From Planctomycetota bacterium (GTDB lineage: Bacteria > Planctomycetota > Planctomycetia > Planctomycetales > Planctomycetaceae): a DNA stretch of 57,157 nt. Within the stretch, counting starts at the first letter, position 1. Every line of letters starts with the position of its first letter. Location of the stretch: positions 1 through 57,157 of the forward strand of contig QWQG01000152.1 of assembly GCA_003670925.1 (NCBI GenBank), written 5' to 3'. The position numbers and the translations under genes were made by a program. The notes under the pieces are model-generated. The model was not told the origin of the DNA and did no database searches. It saw only the letters and a program-made list of their open reading frames with translations. Of this stretch, positions 35,015-44,563 are shown one piece after another.

Positions 35015-38000
35015 ATGACTGTCATTCCGCGATTCATTGGCTCGCTGCGCATCGGCCTTTTGGTCGTAAATGTAGTCCTTCAGTCGACGTCGATGGTTTC
35101 TGGCCAAGAAGTAGAATCTGTGGCTGATCGCCCTATTTCTGGGGTCTTCGCGGTTGACGAATCTTTCACTCAACAAGTTCAGCCGTTGCTGGAGAAACAT
35201 TGTCTGCGATGTCATAACGCAGATACTATGAAGTCGGGAATTCGAGTTGATCAACTGGATGATTCTCTGCAGGACCAGCATCTGTTTTTATGGCGAGATA
35301 TCCGCAAACAAATCGATGAATTGGCAATGCCACCTAAGGATGAGGAACAACCGACACAAGCGGAGCGGGATTTTCTCTCAGCTTGGATCGCGCAGGCAAT
35401 GAACGTCGCGAAGTCTCGCGATACGCAAAAGAATGGAGCGGTTCGGCGACTGACAGTCGCCCAGTATCGAAATACGCTGCGCGACTTGTTGGGACTTCAG
35501 GAAAACCTGTCCGATATTCTGCCGCCCGATGGGATTTCGAAAGAGGGTTTTTCTAACAGCGGACAAGTACTTGGGTTGTCACCGTTGCAGATGGAGTATT
35601 ATTTTGACATCGCCCAAGAGTCGCTTAATCTGTGTATCGTAGATGAAACGTCCCGACCAGTCATTCAAAATTTCCGCATGGATTTTGGCGCGGGGTTGAA
35701 TGCAGACCCTTGCAAAGATCAACTCGTATTAGGTGCAAACAATCTGCTCCTGAGCAGTCGCGATTTTGTAGTAACCGAACTTTCGCCAGCAAAGCCGTTT
35801 GAGTTTACTCCATTTGCGATGAGGACAAAGTACGATTTCATCGAAGGTTACGTGGGGAATGATACGATTCGTGAATGGCGCACGTTTGAGACAATTGATC
35901 ACGCGGTTTTTGCTTGTATGCGTGGCACCGAAGGATATCCAAGTGGTGAACCATATCAGGCTGTCGCGGGCGGTCTATTACTCCGACCGGCGATCCCGAG
36001 TCTCGAGATTTTTGGTGAGTCAACCACGTATGGGCCGATGGCAAATTTTAAAATTTCTTTGCGTGAACTGCCAGATTATGGCGACTTCCGGATCACCGTG
36101 GGGGCTTCCCGATACGAGGACGGAATGCTGCTTGAGTCGGAAATGGTGATGCCAGAATCGGCCGAGTCGGCCAGTGTTCGCATTCTAAATTTCAATGAGA
36201 CCAAGACGGCCACCACGACAATCGAGCAACCCGGAATTTATCAGATTGACGTTTCTTATGTCACATCGGAGGCGTCTGCATTATTGCGATTGAAGATCGG
36301 TGAACGTGATTTTTCAAGTCAGCTTAAAAATACGCAACCTGCTCCGGATCCAAAGTCGGAATCCCCATCCGTTGCACAACACGCTGCGGTCATAGTCGTG
36401 CGTTTTTCCGGCGGTCCACTTACGATCACAACAGGGACCAATGCCGCGACATCCATTCATCGTTTAGTTTTGACCCAATTGACTGCCGACAGCCAACTCG
36501 CAAAGAAATTCCTAGCTTTTGAACAGCGCGCACCCTTGGTTGGCGTGCATCTTGGTCTGCGTCGTGACTGTGGCAGTACCTTGAATTTGGTGAATGAACC
36601 GATTGCCGTGAAAGCTAGCACTTCCACCGATTTTGTCTTCTCCGGAGCGATTAACGATTTTCCGCATCCGGCAGTCGAGAAAGACAACGTGAATTATCTG
36701 GCGGGAATTCGCGAGATCGGAATTCGGAGCGAATACACCGATGGCCGTCCGATGCCTCGGTTGAAGATTCATGCCGTAGAATTTGAAGGGCCATATTATC
36801 CAACTTGGCCGCCAGCGACTCATCGCGGCATCTTTATCGAATCGCCAAACCGCGACAACAGCTCGACGTATGCAGGTGAGATCATTCGTGCGTTCATGAC
36901 ACGAGCTTGGCGAAGGCCTGTGACTGACGTTGAGGCGAGTTCCATCTTCGGGGTGTGGCAAGAATCGTTCGCAGTTGACGGTGACTTTCAACAAAGTATC
37001 AAGGACGCGCTTTTGGTTGTGCTGACGTCACCACAATTCCTGTTCATGATTGAAAATAGTGCTGGCCCGGAAGCTGAAGATCTGGACCCTTGGGAACTTG
37101 CTTCTAAGCTCTCCTATTTTCTATGGAATACAGCACCCGATCAGGAATTACTGGTTGCGGCAGCAGAGAACACGATGCATGCAACACTTGATGCACAGAC
37201 AGAAAGACTGCTAAAAGACTCGCGTTTTGACCAATTCTTAGCTGAGTTCGCAACTCAATGGTTGAGTCTCGATAAGTTTGACGTCGTCGAAATTGATCGC
37301 GTTAAGTATCCACTTTTGACGCGTGACACCAGAACACAGTTACGTCAGGAACCGTTTCGTTTTCTGCGCTATCTGTTCGCTCATAATCTACCGTTAGCGA
37401 ATGTTATTCAGTCCGACTTTATCCTCGCGAATGACACGGTTGCGGAATATTACGATCTCGCCGATAAATCGGAGAGCGGTCTGGAATTTGTGGCCCTAAA
37501 GCATGAGTCCCCGAATCTGGGTGGTATTCTCTCACAGGCTGGCATTCTTGCAGGCCTATCCGACGGCCGCGAAGCTAATCCCATCAAACGCGGCGCATGG
37601 CTGGCTCGTAAAATTATGGCCGAACCGCCAGACGATCCACCACCCAATGTCCCACAACTAGTAGAGGACGGAACGGAGCGCACGCTGCGCGAAAAATTGG
37701 ACCGCCATCGCAACCAAGATGGCTGCGTGAAATGTCATACGGGAATAGATCCGTGGGGAATTGCATTTCAAGAATATGATGCGGCCGGCCGATTCAAAAA
37801 AGAGCCGACAGACTCACATGCGAAGTTGCCAGACGGAACAGAAGTGGCCGATGTGAAGGCTTTAAAGACCTATCTGGTCAACGATAGAATTGATCAGGTC
37901 GCCTTCAGTATGCTTAAGCATCTCAGTTGCTATGCCGCAGGCCGCAGCCTGACCTACAACGAACTGGAATGGTTAAGGGAAGCTGGGAAACAGTTGAAAC

Positions 38001-38068
38001 CCGAGGGATATCGGATGCAAGATATGCTTCGATTTGTGGTGCAGAGTGATATGTTTTTGAAGAAGTAG
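35015..38068 (+). CDS. cytochrome-like DUF1592/DUF1588/DUF1585 protein
   Basis: A 1017-residue exported protein of the large planctomycete cytochrome-like group. After a signal peptide (MTVIPRFIGSLRIGLLVVNV), residues 50-130 form a PSCyt-like domain with a CxxCH haem motif (CLRCH, C63-H67). The DUF1587 region follows (RRLTVAQYRNTLRDLLGL), then a carbohydrate-binding-like insert (about 290-480), DUF1595 and DUF1592 (AFMTRAWRRPVTDVEA; SPQFLFMIEN; LASKLSYFLWNTAPD), DUF1588 (GGILSQAGILAGLSDGREANPIKRG and a second haem motif CVKCH at C904-H908 in DGCVKCHTGIDPWG) and DUF1585 at the end. It is followed 128 bases later by a DUF1552 gene, the usual partner. The molecular role is not established; electron transfer at the periplasmic side is inferred from the haem motifs. 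Confidence 0.9.
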   Translation: MTVIPRFIGSLRIGLLVVNVVLQSTSMVSGQEVESVADRPISGVFAVDESFTQQVQPLLEKHCLRCHNADTMKSGIRVDQLDDSLQDQHLFLWRDIRKQIDELAMPPKDEEQPTQAERDFLSAWIAQAMNVAKSRDTQKNGAVRRLTVAQYRNTLRDLLGLQENLSDILPPDGISKEGFSNSGQVLGLSPLQMEYYFDIAQESLNLCIVDETSRPVIQNFRMDFGAGLNADPCKDQLVLGANNLLLSSRDFVVTELSPAKPFEFTPFAMRTKYDFIEGYVGNDTIREWRTFETIDHAVFACMRGTEGYPSGEPYQAVAGGLLLRPAIPSLEIFGESTTYGPMANFKISLRELPDYGDFRITVGASRYEDGMLLESEMVMPESAESASVRILNFNETKTATTTIEQPGIYQIDVSYVTSEASALLRLKIGERDFSSQLKNTQPAPDPKSESPSVAQHAAVIVVRFSGGPLTITTGTNAATSIHRLVLTQLTADSQLAKKFLAFEQRAPLVGVHLGLRRDCGSTLNLVNEPIAVKASTSTDFVFSGAINDFPHPAVEKDNVNYLAGIREIGIRSEYTDGRPMPRLKIHAVEFEGPYYPTWPPATHRGIFIESPNRDNSSTYAGEIIRAFMTRAWRRPVTDVEASSIFGVWQESFAVDGDFQQSIKDALLVVLTSPQFLFMIENSAGPEAEDLDPWELASKLSYFLWNTAPDQELLVAAAENTMHATLDAQTERLLKDSRFDQFLAEFATQWLSLDKFDVVEIDRVKYPLLTRDTRTQLRQEPFRFLRYLFAHNLPLANVIQSDFILANDTVAEYYDLADKSESGLEFVALKHESPNLGGILSQAGILAGLSDGREANPIKRGAWLARKIMAEPPDDPPPNVPQLVEDGTERTLREKLDRHRNQDGCVKCHTGIDPWGIAFQEYDAAGRFKKEPTDSHAKLPDGTEVADVKALKTYLVNDRIDQVAFSMLKHLSCYAAGRSLTYNELEWLREAGKQLKPEGYRMQDMLRFVVQSDMFLKK

Positions 38069-38196
38069 CAATGCAACAATTCCGCCGAACTTAGCTGGAT
38101 TTGCCAGAAACAAGGTCACCTGAATTTTTTAAAAATCAGAGAGATCCCTTCCTGCAGATGAAGACAACAGCCGCGTCAAACTGAACGGACCCAACT

Positions 38197-39555
38197 ATGT
38201 CATTCATTTCCAAAATCAATCGCCGCTGGTTTCTGCGTGGCATCGCCGGAGCCACTCTGATCCTTCCGCGACTGCAGCTATTTGCAGACAACTTAGCGTC
38301 TCAACGTCCGCGTCGCTTCTGTGCGATGTACACCGCGAATGGAATGTGTCTGCCGGCCCCTGCAAATGAGATCGATGACTGGAGTTGGTTTCCGAAAAAA
38401 ACGGGGCGTGACTTTACATTCGGGAAATCAACGGAGCCTTTTAGTCCATTCCGAGATCACATGAGCTTCATGGGAGGACTCCATCATCCCTCTGGCACGA
38501 AAGCCGATCCGCATGTGTGCTCCGACATGTGGCTCACTGGCGCCCCGCTGCATAATTCTAAGCCGGGCACTTACAACTCGGTGTCATTGGATCAGGTTAT
38601 CGCTCAGCACACGAAACATCATTGTCGTCAGCCGTCTTTGGTCTTGTCGATCGATGCGGGAGTCGGGTTCTTGTCGCGCACCGGAACGATTTCCTACAAC
38701 CTAGAAGGCAAACCAATTCCCGCTGAAAATAATCCTCAACGAATTTTTGATCGGCTGTTTCGTAGCAGTCACGATTCTGGAGTTGCGCAGCGAAATGACT
38801 TGAAAAAGCGTTTGCGACTGGTGGATGCTGTACTCGCGAACTCCAAAGCTCTGAACCACCAGCTCGGACAATCCGACCGCGAGAAAATGGATCAGTATCT
38901 GACATCGCTGAGTGAGATTGAACAACGTCTGGTGACATCCGAACAATGGATAGACATTCCGTTGAAAACGCAGAACCACTCACACCTTAAGCTTGATGTT
39001 ACCACCGCAAGCGAACCGGCCGAGTACTACCGAAACATGTTCGATTTAATCGCCTTAGCCTTTGATGCGGATGTCACACGTTCGGTAGCCTTCATGCTCA
39101 ACCGTGAAGACGGGATGGGCATCAGTGACACTTTCCCGCTGAAGGTGGGCTTGACCCAAACTCACCACAGTCTTTCACACGCCGGCGACAAAGGTGGCCA
39201 ATTGGAGTTCGCCAAATATGACCTTTTCTTAAGCCAACAGATTGCCAAGTTCCTCAGGCAACTTCAGGAGTATCAGGATGCGGAAGGCACGGTACTTGAC
39301 AATTCTATCGTACTCTTCGGCAGTGGCTGCAGCACGACGCATAATCCCACAAATCTGCCCACACTGATTGCTGGTGGCTCTGGAATGGGTCTGAAACATG
39401 GAACGCATTGGCATCAGGATAAGACGATTATGTGCAACCTGTACTTAAGCATCCTGCAAGCGTTGGGAGTTCCAGCAGCGTCCTTTGGCGATAGCACCGG
39501 GGTCTTGACAGAGTCCATTTTTCCTCCGTCTACCCTCTCTCTGGACGCCGCCTAG
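38197..39555 (+). CDS. DUF1552 protein, Tat-exported
   Basis: A 452-residue DUF1552 protein, the usual partner of DUF1592 cytochrome-like proteins in planctomycetes. The N-terminus ([20 protein letters not shown]) is a Tat-type leader with a twin arginine. Family landmarks: [32 protein letters not shown], a D/H-rich motif in [13 protein letters not shown], the INxxDREKM-type helix ([11 protein letters not shown]) and the C-terminal [24 protein letters not shown]. It probably works outside the cytoplasm with the upstream DUF1592 protein. The decayed homologue at 50042-51391 shares the same order of motifs. Confidence 0.9.
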   Translation: MSFISKINRRWFLRGIAGATLILPRLQLFADNLASQRPRRFCAMYTANGMCLPAPANEIDDWSWFPKKTGRDFTFGKSTEPFSPFRDHMSFMGGLHHPSGTKADPHVCSDMWLTGAPLHNSKPGTYNSVSLDQVIAQHTKHHCRQPSLVLSIDAGVGFLSRTGTISYNLEGKPIPAENNPQRIFDRLFRSSHDSGVAQRNDLKKRLRLVDAVLANSKALNHQLGQSDREKMDQYLTSLSEIEQRLVTSEQWIDIPLKTQNHSHLKLDVTTASEPAEYYRNMFDLIALAFDADVTRSVAFMLNREDGMGISDTFPLKVGLTQTHHSLSHAGDKGGQLEFAKYDLFLSQQIAKFLRQLQEYQDAEGTVLDNSIVLFGSGCSTTHNPTNLPTLIAGGSGMGLKHGTHWHQDKTIMCNLYLSILQALGVPAASFGDSTGVLTESIFPPSTLSLDAA

Positions 39556-39674
39556 TTGAAGTGTAATCGGCAGATGCTAGGCGACGACTTTCGCCGGGCG
39601 GTCACAAACAATTAGGTTGAATCATGCGATTTACTCTTCTCGTATATCAAACATGCTCGACACACAATAAAAAA

Positions 39675-39700
39675 CACCTCAGGAATTGCATCCTGAGGTG
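39675..39700 (-). terminator. intrinsic terminator of the YTV-repeat gene
   Basis: A perfect 10-bp stem (CACCTCAGGA 39675-39684, TCCTGAGGTG 39691-39700) with a 6-base loop. On the minus strand it is followed by TTTTTTATT, a typical rho-independent terminator, 51 bases past the stop of the YTV-repeat gene. Confidence 0.88.
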
Positions 39701-39751
39701 CTCTGGTGTTCAGTCCAAATCAGCAGCGAACTGCCGTTCGACTGGAATTAA

Positions 39752-41191
39752 CTACTTACAACTGCAAGCTGGTGCAGCAGGGTGAAAAACCTTCGCCGTC
39801 ACAACCTGCTCTGACATCTTACAGACCTGCACCTGAACATCACGTTGTTCCGGGTGTGAGACACAGACGCTGTAGGTGTAAGGCACTTGCTCTGAAACCT
39901 GACGTGCCACGTGGACTGTGCGTGTGCGTGTTTCCGCGGTGCATGTCGTAACGTTGTAGGTACAAGGAACTTCTTCTTGGACTTGGCGAGCGACTTGGAT
40001 GGTCCGCGTGCGGGCTTCTGGCTTACAGACAGTCACGTTGCATGTGTAAGGAACTTCTTCCTGAACCTGACGAGCGACTTGGATGGTCCGCGTGCGGGCC
40101 TCTGCAGTGCATGTCGTCACGTTGTAGGTATAAGGCATTTCTTCCTGAACCTGACGGGCAACGTGAACCGTCCGCGTTCGCGCCTCTGGCTTACAGACAG
40201 TGACATTGTGGGTGTAAGTTTCTTCAGATCGCTGTTGTTCGTAAACTGTATACTCGACAACACTCTGAACCGGTTTTGCAACCCAGACTTTGTGAGTTTG
40301 TGGAGCACAGTTGGCAGCAACTGTGCCACAACCACCGCAGCAACCACTTGAAGTCTGACCACATCCGCAGCATGCACCACAGCTGTTGCATGCGTTGCTT
40401 TCGACTGCTTGATCTTCCCAATGCCCCTGATCTTGGCATACGGTTCGTGTCTTCTTGACTGGAACGCTGTGACAAACAGTGCGAGTTCCCGTATGTTGCT
40501 CAGTTACGGGTACCATGACCGTGTAGGACTCTTCTTTTGGTTCCATGACCGTTTTGCAGACAGTTCGCGTTGCGGATTTTGTTTCCGTGTGAGGCACCAT
40601 GACCGTGTAGGACTCTTCTTTTGGTTCCATGACAGTTTTGCAGACAGTTCGCGTTGCGGATTTTGTTTCCGTGTGCGGCACCATGACTGTGTAGGACTCT
40701 TCTTTTGGTTCCATGACCGTTTTGCAGACGGTTCGAGTACCCGACTTCGTTTCTGTGTGTGGAACCATGACCGTGTAGGTTTCTTCCTTTGGTTCCATGA
40801 CTAGCTTGCAGACAGTTCGTGTGGCAGACTTTGTTTCCGTATGTGGAACCATGACTGTGTAGGTCTCTTCTTTTGGCTCCATCACCGTCTTGCAGACGGT
40901 TCGTGTTCCTTCTCGCTGCTCCCGAACAGGAACATTGACCGTTACGGTGCGAGTTTCAGTAACCATCGTCGGCACCATGATCGTTCTGGAAACGGTTTCC
41001 CATGTTCCACATGCAGACTCAGCGCTGCAACATCCTGCATTGCATCCAGTGTCGCATGAACTGCCACCACAAGGGCTACAGCTAGCTGCACAAGGAGCAG
41101 AGCAGCAGTGGCTGACCCGATGACGACAGTGACCAGCGTCTGCAGACGCAGTTAGGGCAACTACTGCTGCCAGAGACATTAATAAACGCAT
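39752..41191 (-). CDS. exported Cys-rich YTV-repeat surface protein
   Basis: A 479-residue secreted protein. The signal peptide (MRLLMSLAAVVALTASADA) is followed by a Cys-rich head of about 40 residues (CSAPCAASCSPCGG). Two arrays with a period of exactly 28 residues follow. Array 1 (97-236) has five units with RTVCKTVMEPKEE and YTVMVP; array 2 (326-437) has four units with YNVTTCTAEARTRT and VARQVQEEVP. Between them lies a second Cys cluster (CNSCGACCGCGQTSSG). The YTV tripeptide is the mark of the planctomycete cell-envelope protein family; disulphide cross-links through the Cys clusters are plausible. It has its own terminator and lies alone next to the fab-like cassette; the YTV assignment is from the repeat pattern. 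Confidence 0.8.
   Translation of the reverse strand: MRLLMSLAAVVALTASADAGHCRHRVSHCCSAPCAASCSPCGGSSCDTGCNAGCCSAESACGTWETVSRTIMVPTMVTETRTVTVNVPVREQREGTRTVCKTVMEPKEETYTVMVPHTETKSATRTVCKLVMEPKEETYTVMVPHTETKSGTRTVCKTVMEPKEESYTVMVPHTETKSATRTVCKTVMEPKEESYTVMVPHTETKSATRTVCKTVMEPKEESYTVMVPVTEQHTGTRTVCHSVPVKKTRTVCQDQGHWEDQAVESNACNSCGACCGCGQTSSGCCGGCGTVAANCAPQTHKVWVAKPVQSVVEYTVYEQQRSEETYTHNVTVCKPEARTRTVHVARQVQEEMPYTYNVTTCTAEARTRTIQVARQVQEEVPYTCNVTVCKPEARTRTIQVARQVQEEVPCTYNVTTCTAETRTRTVHVARQVSEQVPYTYSVCVSHPEQRDVQVQVCKMSEQVVTAKVFHPAAPACSCK
39881..40216 (-). repeat. four 84-bp coding repeats (array 2)
   Basis: The second array of the YTV protein, with units at residues 326, 354, 382 and 410 and a partial fifth at 438. 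The unit length is again exactly 28 residues, although the sequence differs from array 1. Units alternate VCKPEARTRT and TCTAEARTRT, suggesting a two-unit (168-bp) duplication step. Confidence 0.75.
40484..40903 (-). repeat. five 84-bp coding repeats (array 1)
   Basis: Coding repeats of the YTV protein, each 84 bases (28 codons), starting at residues 97, 125, 153, 181 and 209. Neighbouring units are near identical at the DNA level (for example, the second half of consecutive units at 40510-40650), which points to recent duplication or gene conversion. The fifth unit diverges (VTEQHTGT). Confidence 0.8.
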
Positions 41192-41868
41192 ACTCTATGA
41201 CCCCCCAAAATAGACTAAACGGCCAACATGCCCAGAACAGCTCGGCACCATGCCAATCTGTTCAGCTTACGTACAGTGTTTTTATTAACGCTAACGCAAA
41301 TCTGCTGTAAGATACTCCGCTTCCCTCACTGTTCCCGCAGATTATCCAGTGTGTCCCGAAAAAAAATATAAATTTGCAGAGATATAGTAAAATTCCACCA
41401 AATTGAAAGAAATTCGACAGTTTGAATATTCTGTTACCAAATAGTTTCATGTGCACAATCGCGATATTTAGATTGTTGAAAAACAACAGATGCGATAAGT
41501 GTGATATTTGGTGAGTCTAAGTACACTGCAAGAAGGGGGTAGAATTTGTGTTTTTTTAGGAATCTCACAGAGATAGTTTCTGGTACGATAAAAACCCGTA
41601 ACTGTGTTTATTTCTGTAATTTGTGCTAACCAGAATGGCTCCGATTTTGTAGTCCGCCTTGGGCGTCGTAAACTCCCGCCGAGTGGCCGCTTGGTGTGCA
41701 GGCATTGATGTGTAGGATTTCGGGCGTGTCATTTGCTGCATAATGACACGTTCTACGTCAGCTCCTTGGTAGATTGTTGTGAAACTGGGGTTAAAGTACT
41801 GCCGTTAGCAGCATGCCCGAGGGACTGTTTTCTTGGGCAGGGTTTTTAAGCTTACAGGTTGCGTTTCC
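41192..41868. other. long AT-rich divergent spacer
   Basis: About 675 bases between the divergent YTV gene and the fab-like cassette; visibly more AT-rich at 41260-41640 than its surroundings. It probably carries the promoters of both units; no box is convincing. A run of eight T lies at about 41551-41558. Frame 41262-41486 (minus) is chance. Confidence 0.4.
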
Positions 41869-42342
41869 ATGAAGTTCTGTCTTGTCGATCGCATCACATC
41901 ACTGGTCCCGGGTGAAAGCATTTCCACGATCAAGCACGTGTCTCTAGCGGAGGAGTATCTGCAGGATCATTTCCCAGGGTTTTCGGTGTTGCCTGGGGTC
42001 ATGATGGTCGAGTGTCTGGTACAGTCATGCGCTTGGTTATCGAGGGTGACCGATGATTTTAAGTACAGTGCGTTGCTCTTGAAGCAGGCGCGTGCGGTGA
42101 AGTTCAACAACTTTCTGAAGCCTGGGCAGACGCTAGAGGTCACGGCAACGATGAGATCTGCCAATGACACGACGGCGGAGTTCATGGCATCCGGCACAGT
42201 AGGTGGTTTATCTGCGGTGAGTGCACGGTTGATTCTCTCGAAGGAAAATCTTGCTAGTCGCAATCCGCAATTGGCGGACAACGATGCGCGACTGATTGCG
42301 TCGATGAAGGAACTTTTTGAACAGATCAGAGGCGTTCAATAA
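41869..42342 (+). CDS. FabZ-like 3-hydroxyacyl-ACP dehydratase (first copy)
   Basis: A 157-residue hot-dog-fold protein. The signature DHFPGFSVLPGVMMVE carries the family catalytic pair H34 and E48. The chain is of normal FabZ length with a slightly longer tail (KELFEQIRGVQ). The ATG at 41869 (MKFCLVDRITSLVPG) gives the usual FabZ opening; a start at 41833 would add 12 residues. It is the first gene of the cassette and lies 57 bases before fabG. The second copy at 44016 has the catalytic residues at the same positions, which suggests two specificities or a heterodimer. Confidence 0.87.
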   Translation: MKFCLVDRITSLVPGESISTIKHVSLAEEYLQDHFPGFSVLPGVMMVECLVQSCAWLSRVTDDFKYSALLLKQARAVKFNNFLKPGQTLEVTATMRSANDTTAEFMASGTVGGLSAVSARLILSKENLASRNPQLADNDARLIASMKELFEQIRGVQ

Positions 42343-42399
42343 TTTGCCTTGCAGATGGGCATTGATCACATTTTTTATTTACTTTCAGGATTTTGATAC

Positions 42400-43152
42400 A
42401 TGACAGTTCAGGGCAGAATTGCTCTCGTGACAGGCGGCAGTCGAGGGATTGGTCGCGCAATTGTGGAAACATTGGCTCGTAATGGAGCCAAAGTAGCCTT
42501 CGTCTACAACTCCAACTCGGCCGCAGCAGAAGATGTGGTTCAGGCGTTAGCGGCGGAAGGGCATGAAGCGTGGGCCATTCAGGCAGACGTCCGTTCCAAG
42601 CCAGCTGCTGACAAAGTCATCGCGGATGTTGTTGAGAAATGGGGCAAAGTGGAAATCCTTGTGAACAATGCCGGCATCATCCGCGACGGGCTGTTGGCCA
42701 CGATGGACGTTGAGCAGTGGCAGGATGTTATTGACACCAATCTGACCAGTGTGTTTAATTTTTGTCAGGCAGCGACGCGTCAAATGATGTCTCAACGGTA
42801 CGGTCGCATTATCAATATGTCGAGCGTCGCGGCCGACGTTTCAAACCCTGGACAAGCGAACTATGCCGCGAGCAAGGGCGGTGTGGAAGGATTCACTCGT
42901 TGTGTTGCCACTGAACTGGCGCGCCGCGGAATCACGGCCAATGCAGTCGCACCCGGTTTTATTGAAACGGACATGACTGTGGCTGTCGTGAATGCGGCGG
43001 GTGCCGAAATTAAAAAGAAAATCCCCGTCAGGCGACTGGGTCGGCCCGATGATATCTCAAACGCCGTGCTCTTCTTTGCCGCCGACGAATCTTCATATGT
43101 GACCGGCCAGGTCCTGAAAGTCGATGGCGGATTGACACTGGGCGGGATGTAA
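42400..43152 (+). CDS. fabG: FabG-like 3-oxoacyl-ACP reductase
   Basis: A 250-residue classical short-chain dehydrogenase. NADP site TGGSRGIGRAI, NNAG at 89-92, and the catalytic triad S142, Y155 and K159 (YAASK). The end VTGQVLKVDGGLTLGGM is typical of FabG. It reduces the 3-oxoacyl-ACP formed by the FabF-like protein of the cassette, using NADPH. The genome certainly has another housekeeping copy, so this is likely a dedicated paralogue. Confidence 0.92.
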   Translation: MTVQGRIALVTGGSRGIGRAIVETLARNGAKVAFVYNSNSAAAEDVVQALAAEGHEAWAIQADVRSKPAADKVIADVVEKWGKVEILVNNAGIIRDGLLATMDVEQWQDVIDTNLTSVFNFCQAATRQMMSQRYGRIINMSSVAADVSNPGQANYAASKGGVEGFTRCVATELARRGITANAVAPGFIETDMTVAVVNAAGAEIKKKIPVRRLGRPDDISNAVLFFAADESSYVTGQVLKVDGGLTLGGM

Positions 43153-43508
43153 GTCAGATTCATTTGACATGCATGAAGAGCTGGCTTGAGGGGAATTCTC
43201 GCGTTTGGAAAATGTCGTCGTTGGGCCGATGTCGACAACGCAAAAGTTAGTCTCGGGAACAGCAGACTTGGTAAATCGGGGATCTTTTTGGATGAGTCGT
43301 GATTTCAACACCATGACGTCTGGAACAGTTTGGCGGATGTCGCCACAATAGCGCGTGGATGAGTTCAGCAATGTCTAGATCTTGGGTTGGTGACATTGCC
43401 GTATGTTGTGCTTCGGGATCGGTTGCCAGCCGAAGCATATGACTGGGTTTTCTGGCGATCGTAGTCTTTGCCAATTTGAAAGTTGGCACAGACCGGGAGT
43501 AACTGTTA
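43153..43508 (+). other. spacer inside the fab-like cassette
   Basis: About 355 bases between fabG and the ACP gene, all minus-strand frames look like shadows. No gene recognised. An internal promoter for the ACP gene is possible, as its product would be needed in larger amount than the enzymes. Confidence 0.35.
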
Positions 43509-43895
43509 ATGGCGTCTGCTGATGAAATTTTTGTAAAAGTGCAGGAAACACTTGTCGATGCTTTGGGGGTTGACGACGACGAAGTCACACCCACTGCAAC
43601 ATTAATCGGTGACTTAGGTGCCGAATCGATCGACTTTCTTGACATCGTATTTCGTTTGGAAAAAAACTTTGACATTAAAATTCCTCGGGGCGAGCTCTTC
43701 CCAGAAAATCTGGCGACTGCCGATTCTGGTTTCGTCGCAGATGGCAAAGTAACCGTAGAGGGGATTGCTCAACTTCGAACCAAAATGCCCCACGCGGACA
43801 TTGACAGTTTTGCCTTAAATCCGGTTGTGTCAAAACTTTCCGACCTGTTCACTGTAGATATGATCTGCAAGTTCGTCGCTACTCGATTGAAGTAA
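43509..43895 (+). CDS. acyl carrier protein with long C-terminal part
   Basis: A 128-residue carrier protein. The 4'-phosphopantetheine attachment serine is S40 in DLGAESIDFLDI. The first 60 residues are a typical ACP. The loop between helices II and III carries an insertion (LFPENLATADSGFVADGKV) and the protein continues with AQLRTKMPHADIDSF to 128 residues, against 75-90 for ordinary ACPs. The last part (LFTVDMICKFVATRLK) looks like the final ACP helix displaced by the insertion. It carries the acyl chain of this cassette. Confidence 0.86.
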   Translation: MASADEIFVKVQETLVDALGVDDDEVTPTATLIGDLGAESIDFLDIVFRLEKNFDIKIPRGELFPENLATADSGFVADGKVTVEGIAQLRTKMPHADIDSFALNPVVSKLSDLFTVDMICKFVATRLK

Positions 43896-44015
43896 ACTTT
43901 GCTCAAATCGGAGTCAGTATCACAAAGAGCTCCGGACCGTCGCAAGTTGCCCTCGAAGCTGTGCTTAGGCGGGGTTTGATCTCTGCTCATTATTCATTTG
44001 TTGAGACATTCAACT

Positions 44016-44495
44016 ATGCGTTGGTATTGGATTGATCGTTTCATCGAATTTGAATCAGGCAAACACGCGAAGTCTGTAAAGAACGTGTCGTTGGCGGAGG
44101 AACATCTGCACGACCATTTTCCAGGCTTCCCGGTCATGCCTGGCTCCTTGATGATCGAAGGCATGGCGCAGACTGGCGGAATTTTGCTGGGTGAGCACTA
44201 CAAGTTTCAATACAACGTGATTCTGGCCAAAGTGCCGAAAGTGACCTTTCATAGTTGGGCCTGTCCGGGAGATCAGTTGATTTATTCAGCGCAGCTTCAG
44301 GACGCTCGAGAAGAAGGTGGGAGCGTAACCGTGACGGCTACAGTGGGTGAACGACTTGTGGCAGAAGCGGAAATCGTGTTTGTGCATCTGAATTCCGATG
44401 ATCCGCAACTGAGCAGAATTGACCAAAAGAATTTTGTGTTTCGGATGAACCTGCTCGATATTCTGACCGTCGGTAAAGCCGGGGCTGGTAGCTGA
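44016..44495 (+). CDS. FabZ-like 3-hydroxyacyl-ACP dehydratase (second copy)
   Basis: A 159-residue hot-dog-fold dehydratase. The signature DHFPGFPVMPGSLMIEGMAQ contains the catalytic H34 and E48 and is closer to canonical FabZ than the first copy. The ATG at 44016 (MRWYWIDRFIEFESG) is preferred to 43998. The C-terminus (DQKNFVFRMNLLDILTVG) is longer than usual. It sits 120 bases after the ACP gene and 68 bases before the FabF-like gene. Confidence 0.87.
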   Translation: MRWYWIDRFIEFESGKHAKSVKNVSLAEEHLHDHFPGFPVMPGSLMIEGMAQTGGILLGEHYKFQYNVILAKVPKVTFHSWACPGDQLIYSAQLQDAREEGGSVTVTATVGERLVAEAEIVFVHLNSDDPQLSRIDQKNFVFRMNLLDILTVGKAGAGS

Positions 44496-44563
44496 CCGAA
44501 GGTTGGCGTCTGATGTTCATGTCTTATAAAAACGGTTTTTTCGAGTTGCAGGACTGAACTGAA

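Noticed and set aside
39911-40804. Long plus-strand frames rich in Phe and His across the repeat region
   Set aside because: They are antisense shadows of the YTV repeat gene, with repetitive content created by the repeats.
39881-40903. CRISPR-like regular repeats
   Set aside because: The 84-base period is coding and in frame within a single protein; there are no unique spacers and no cas genes.
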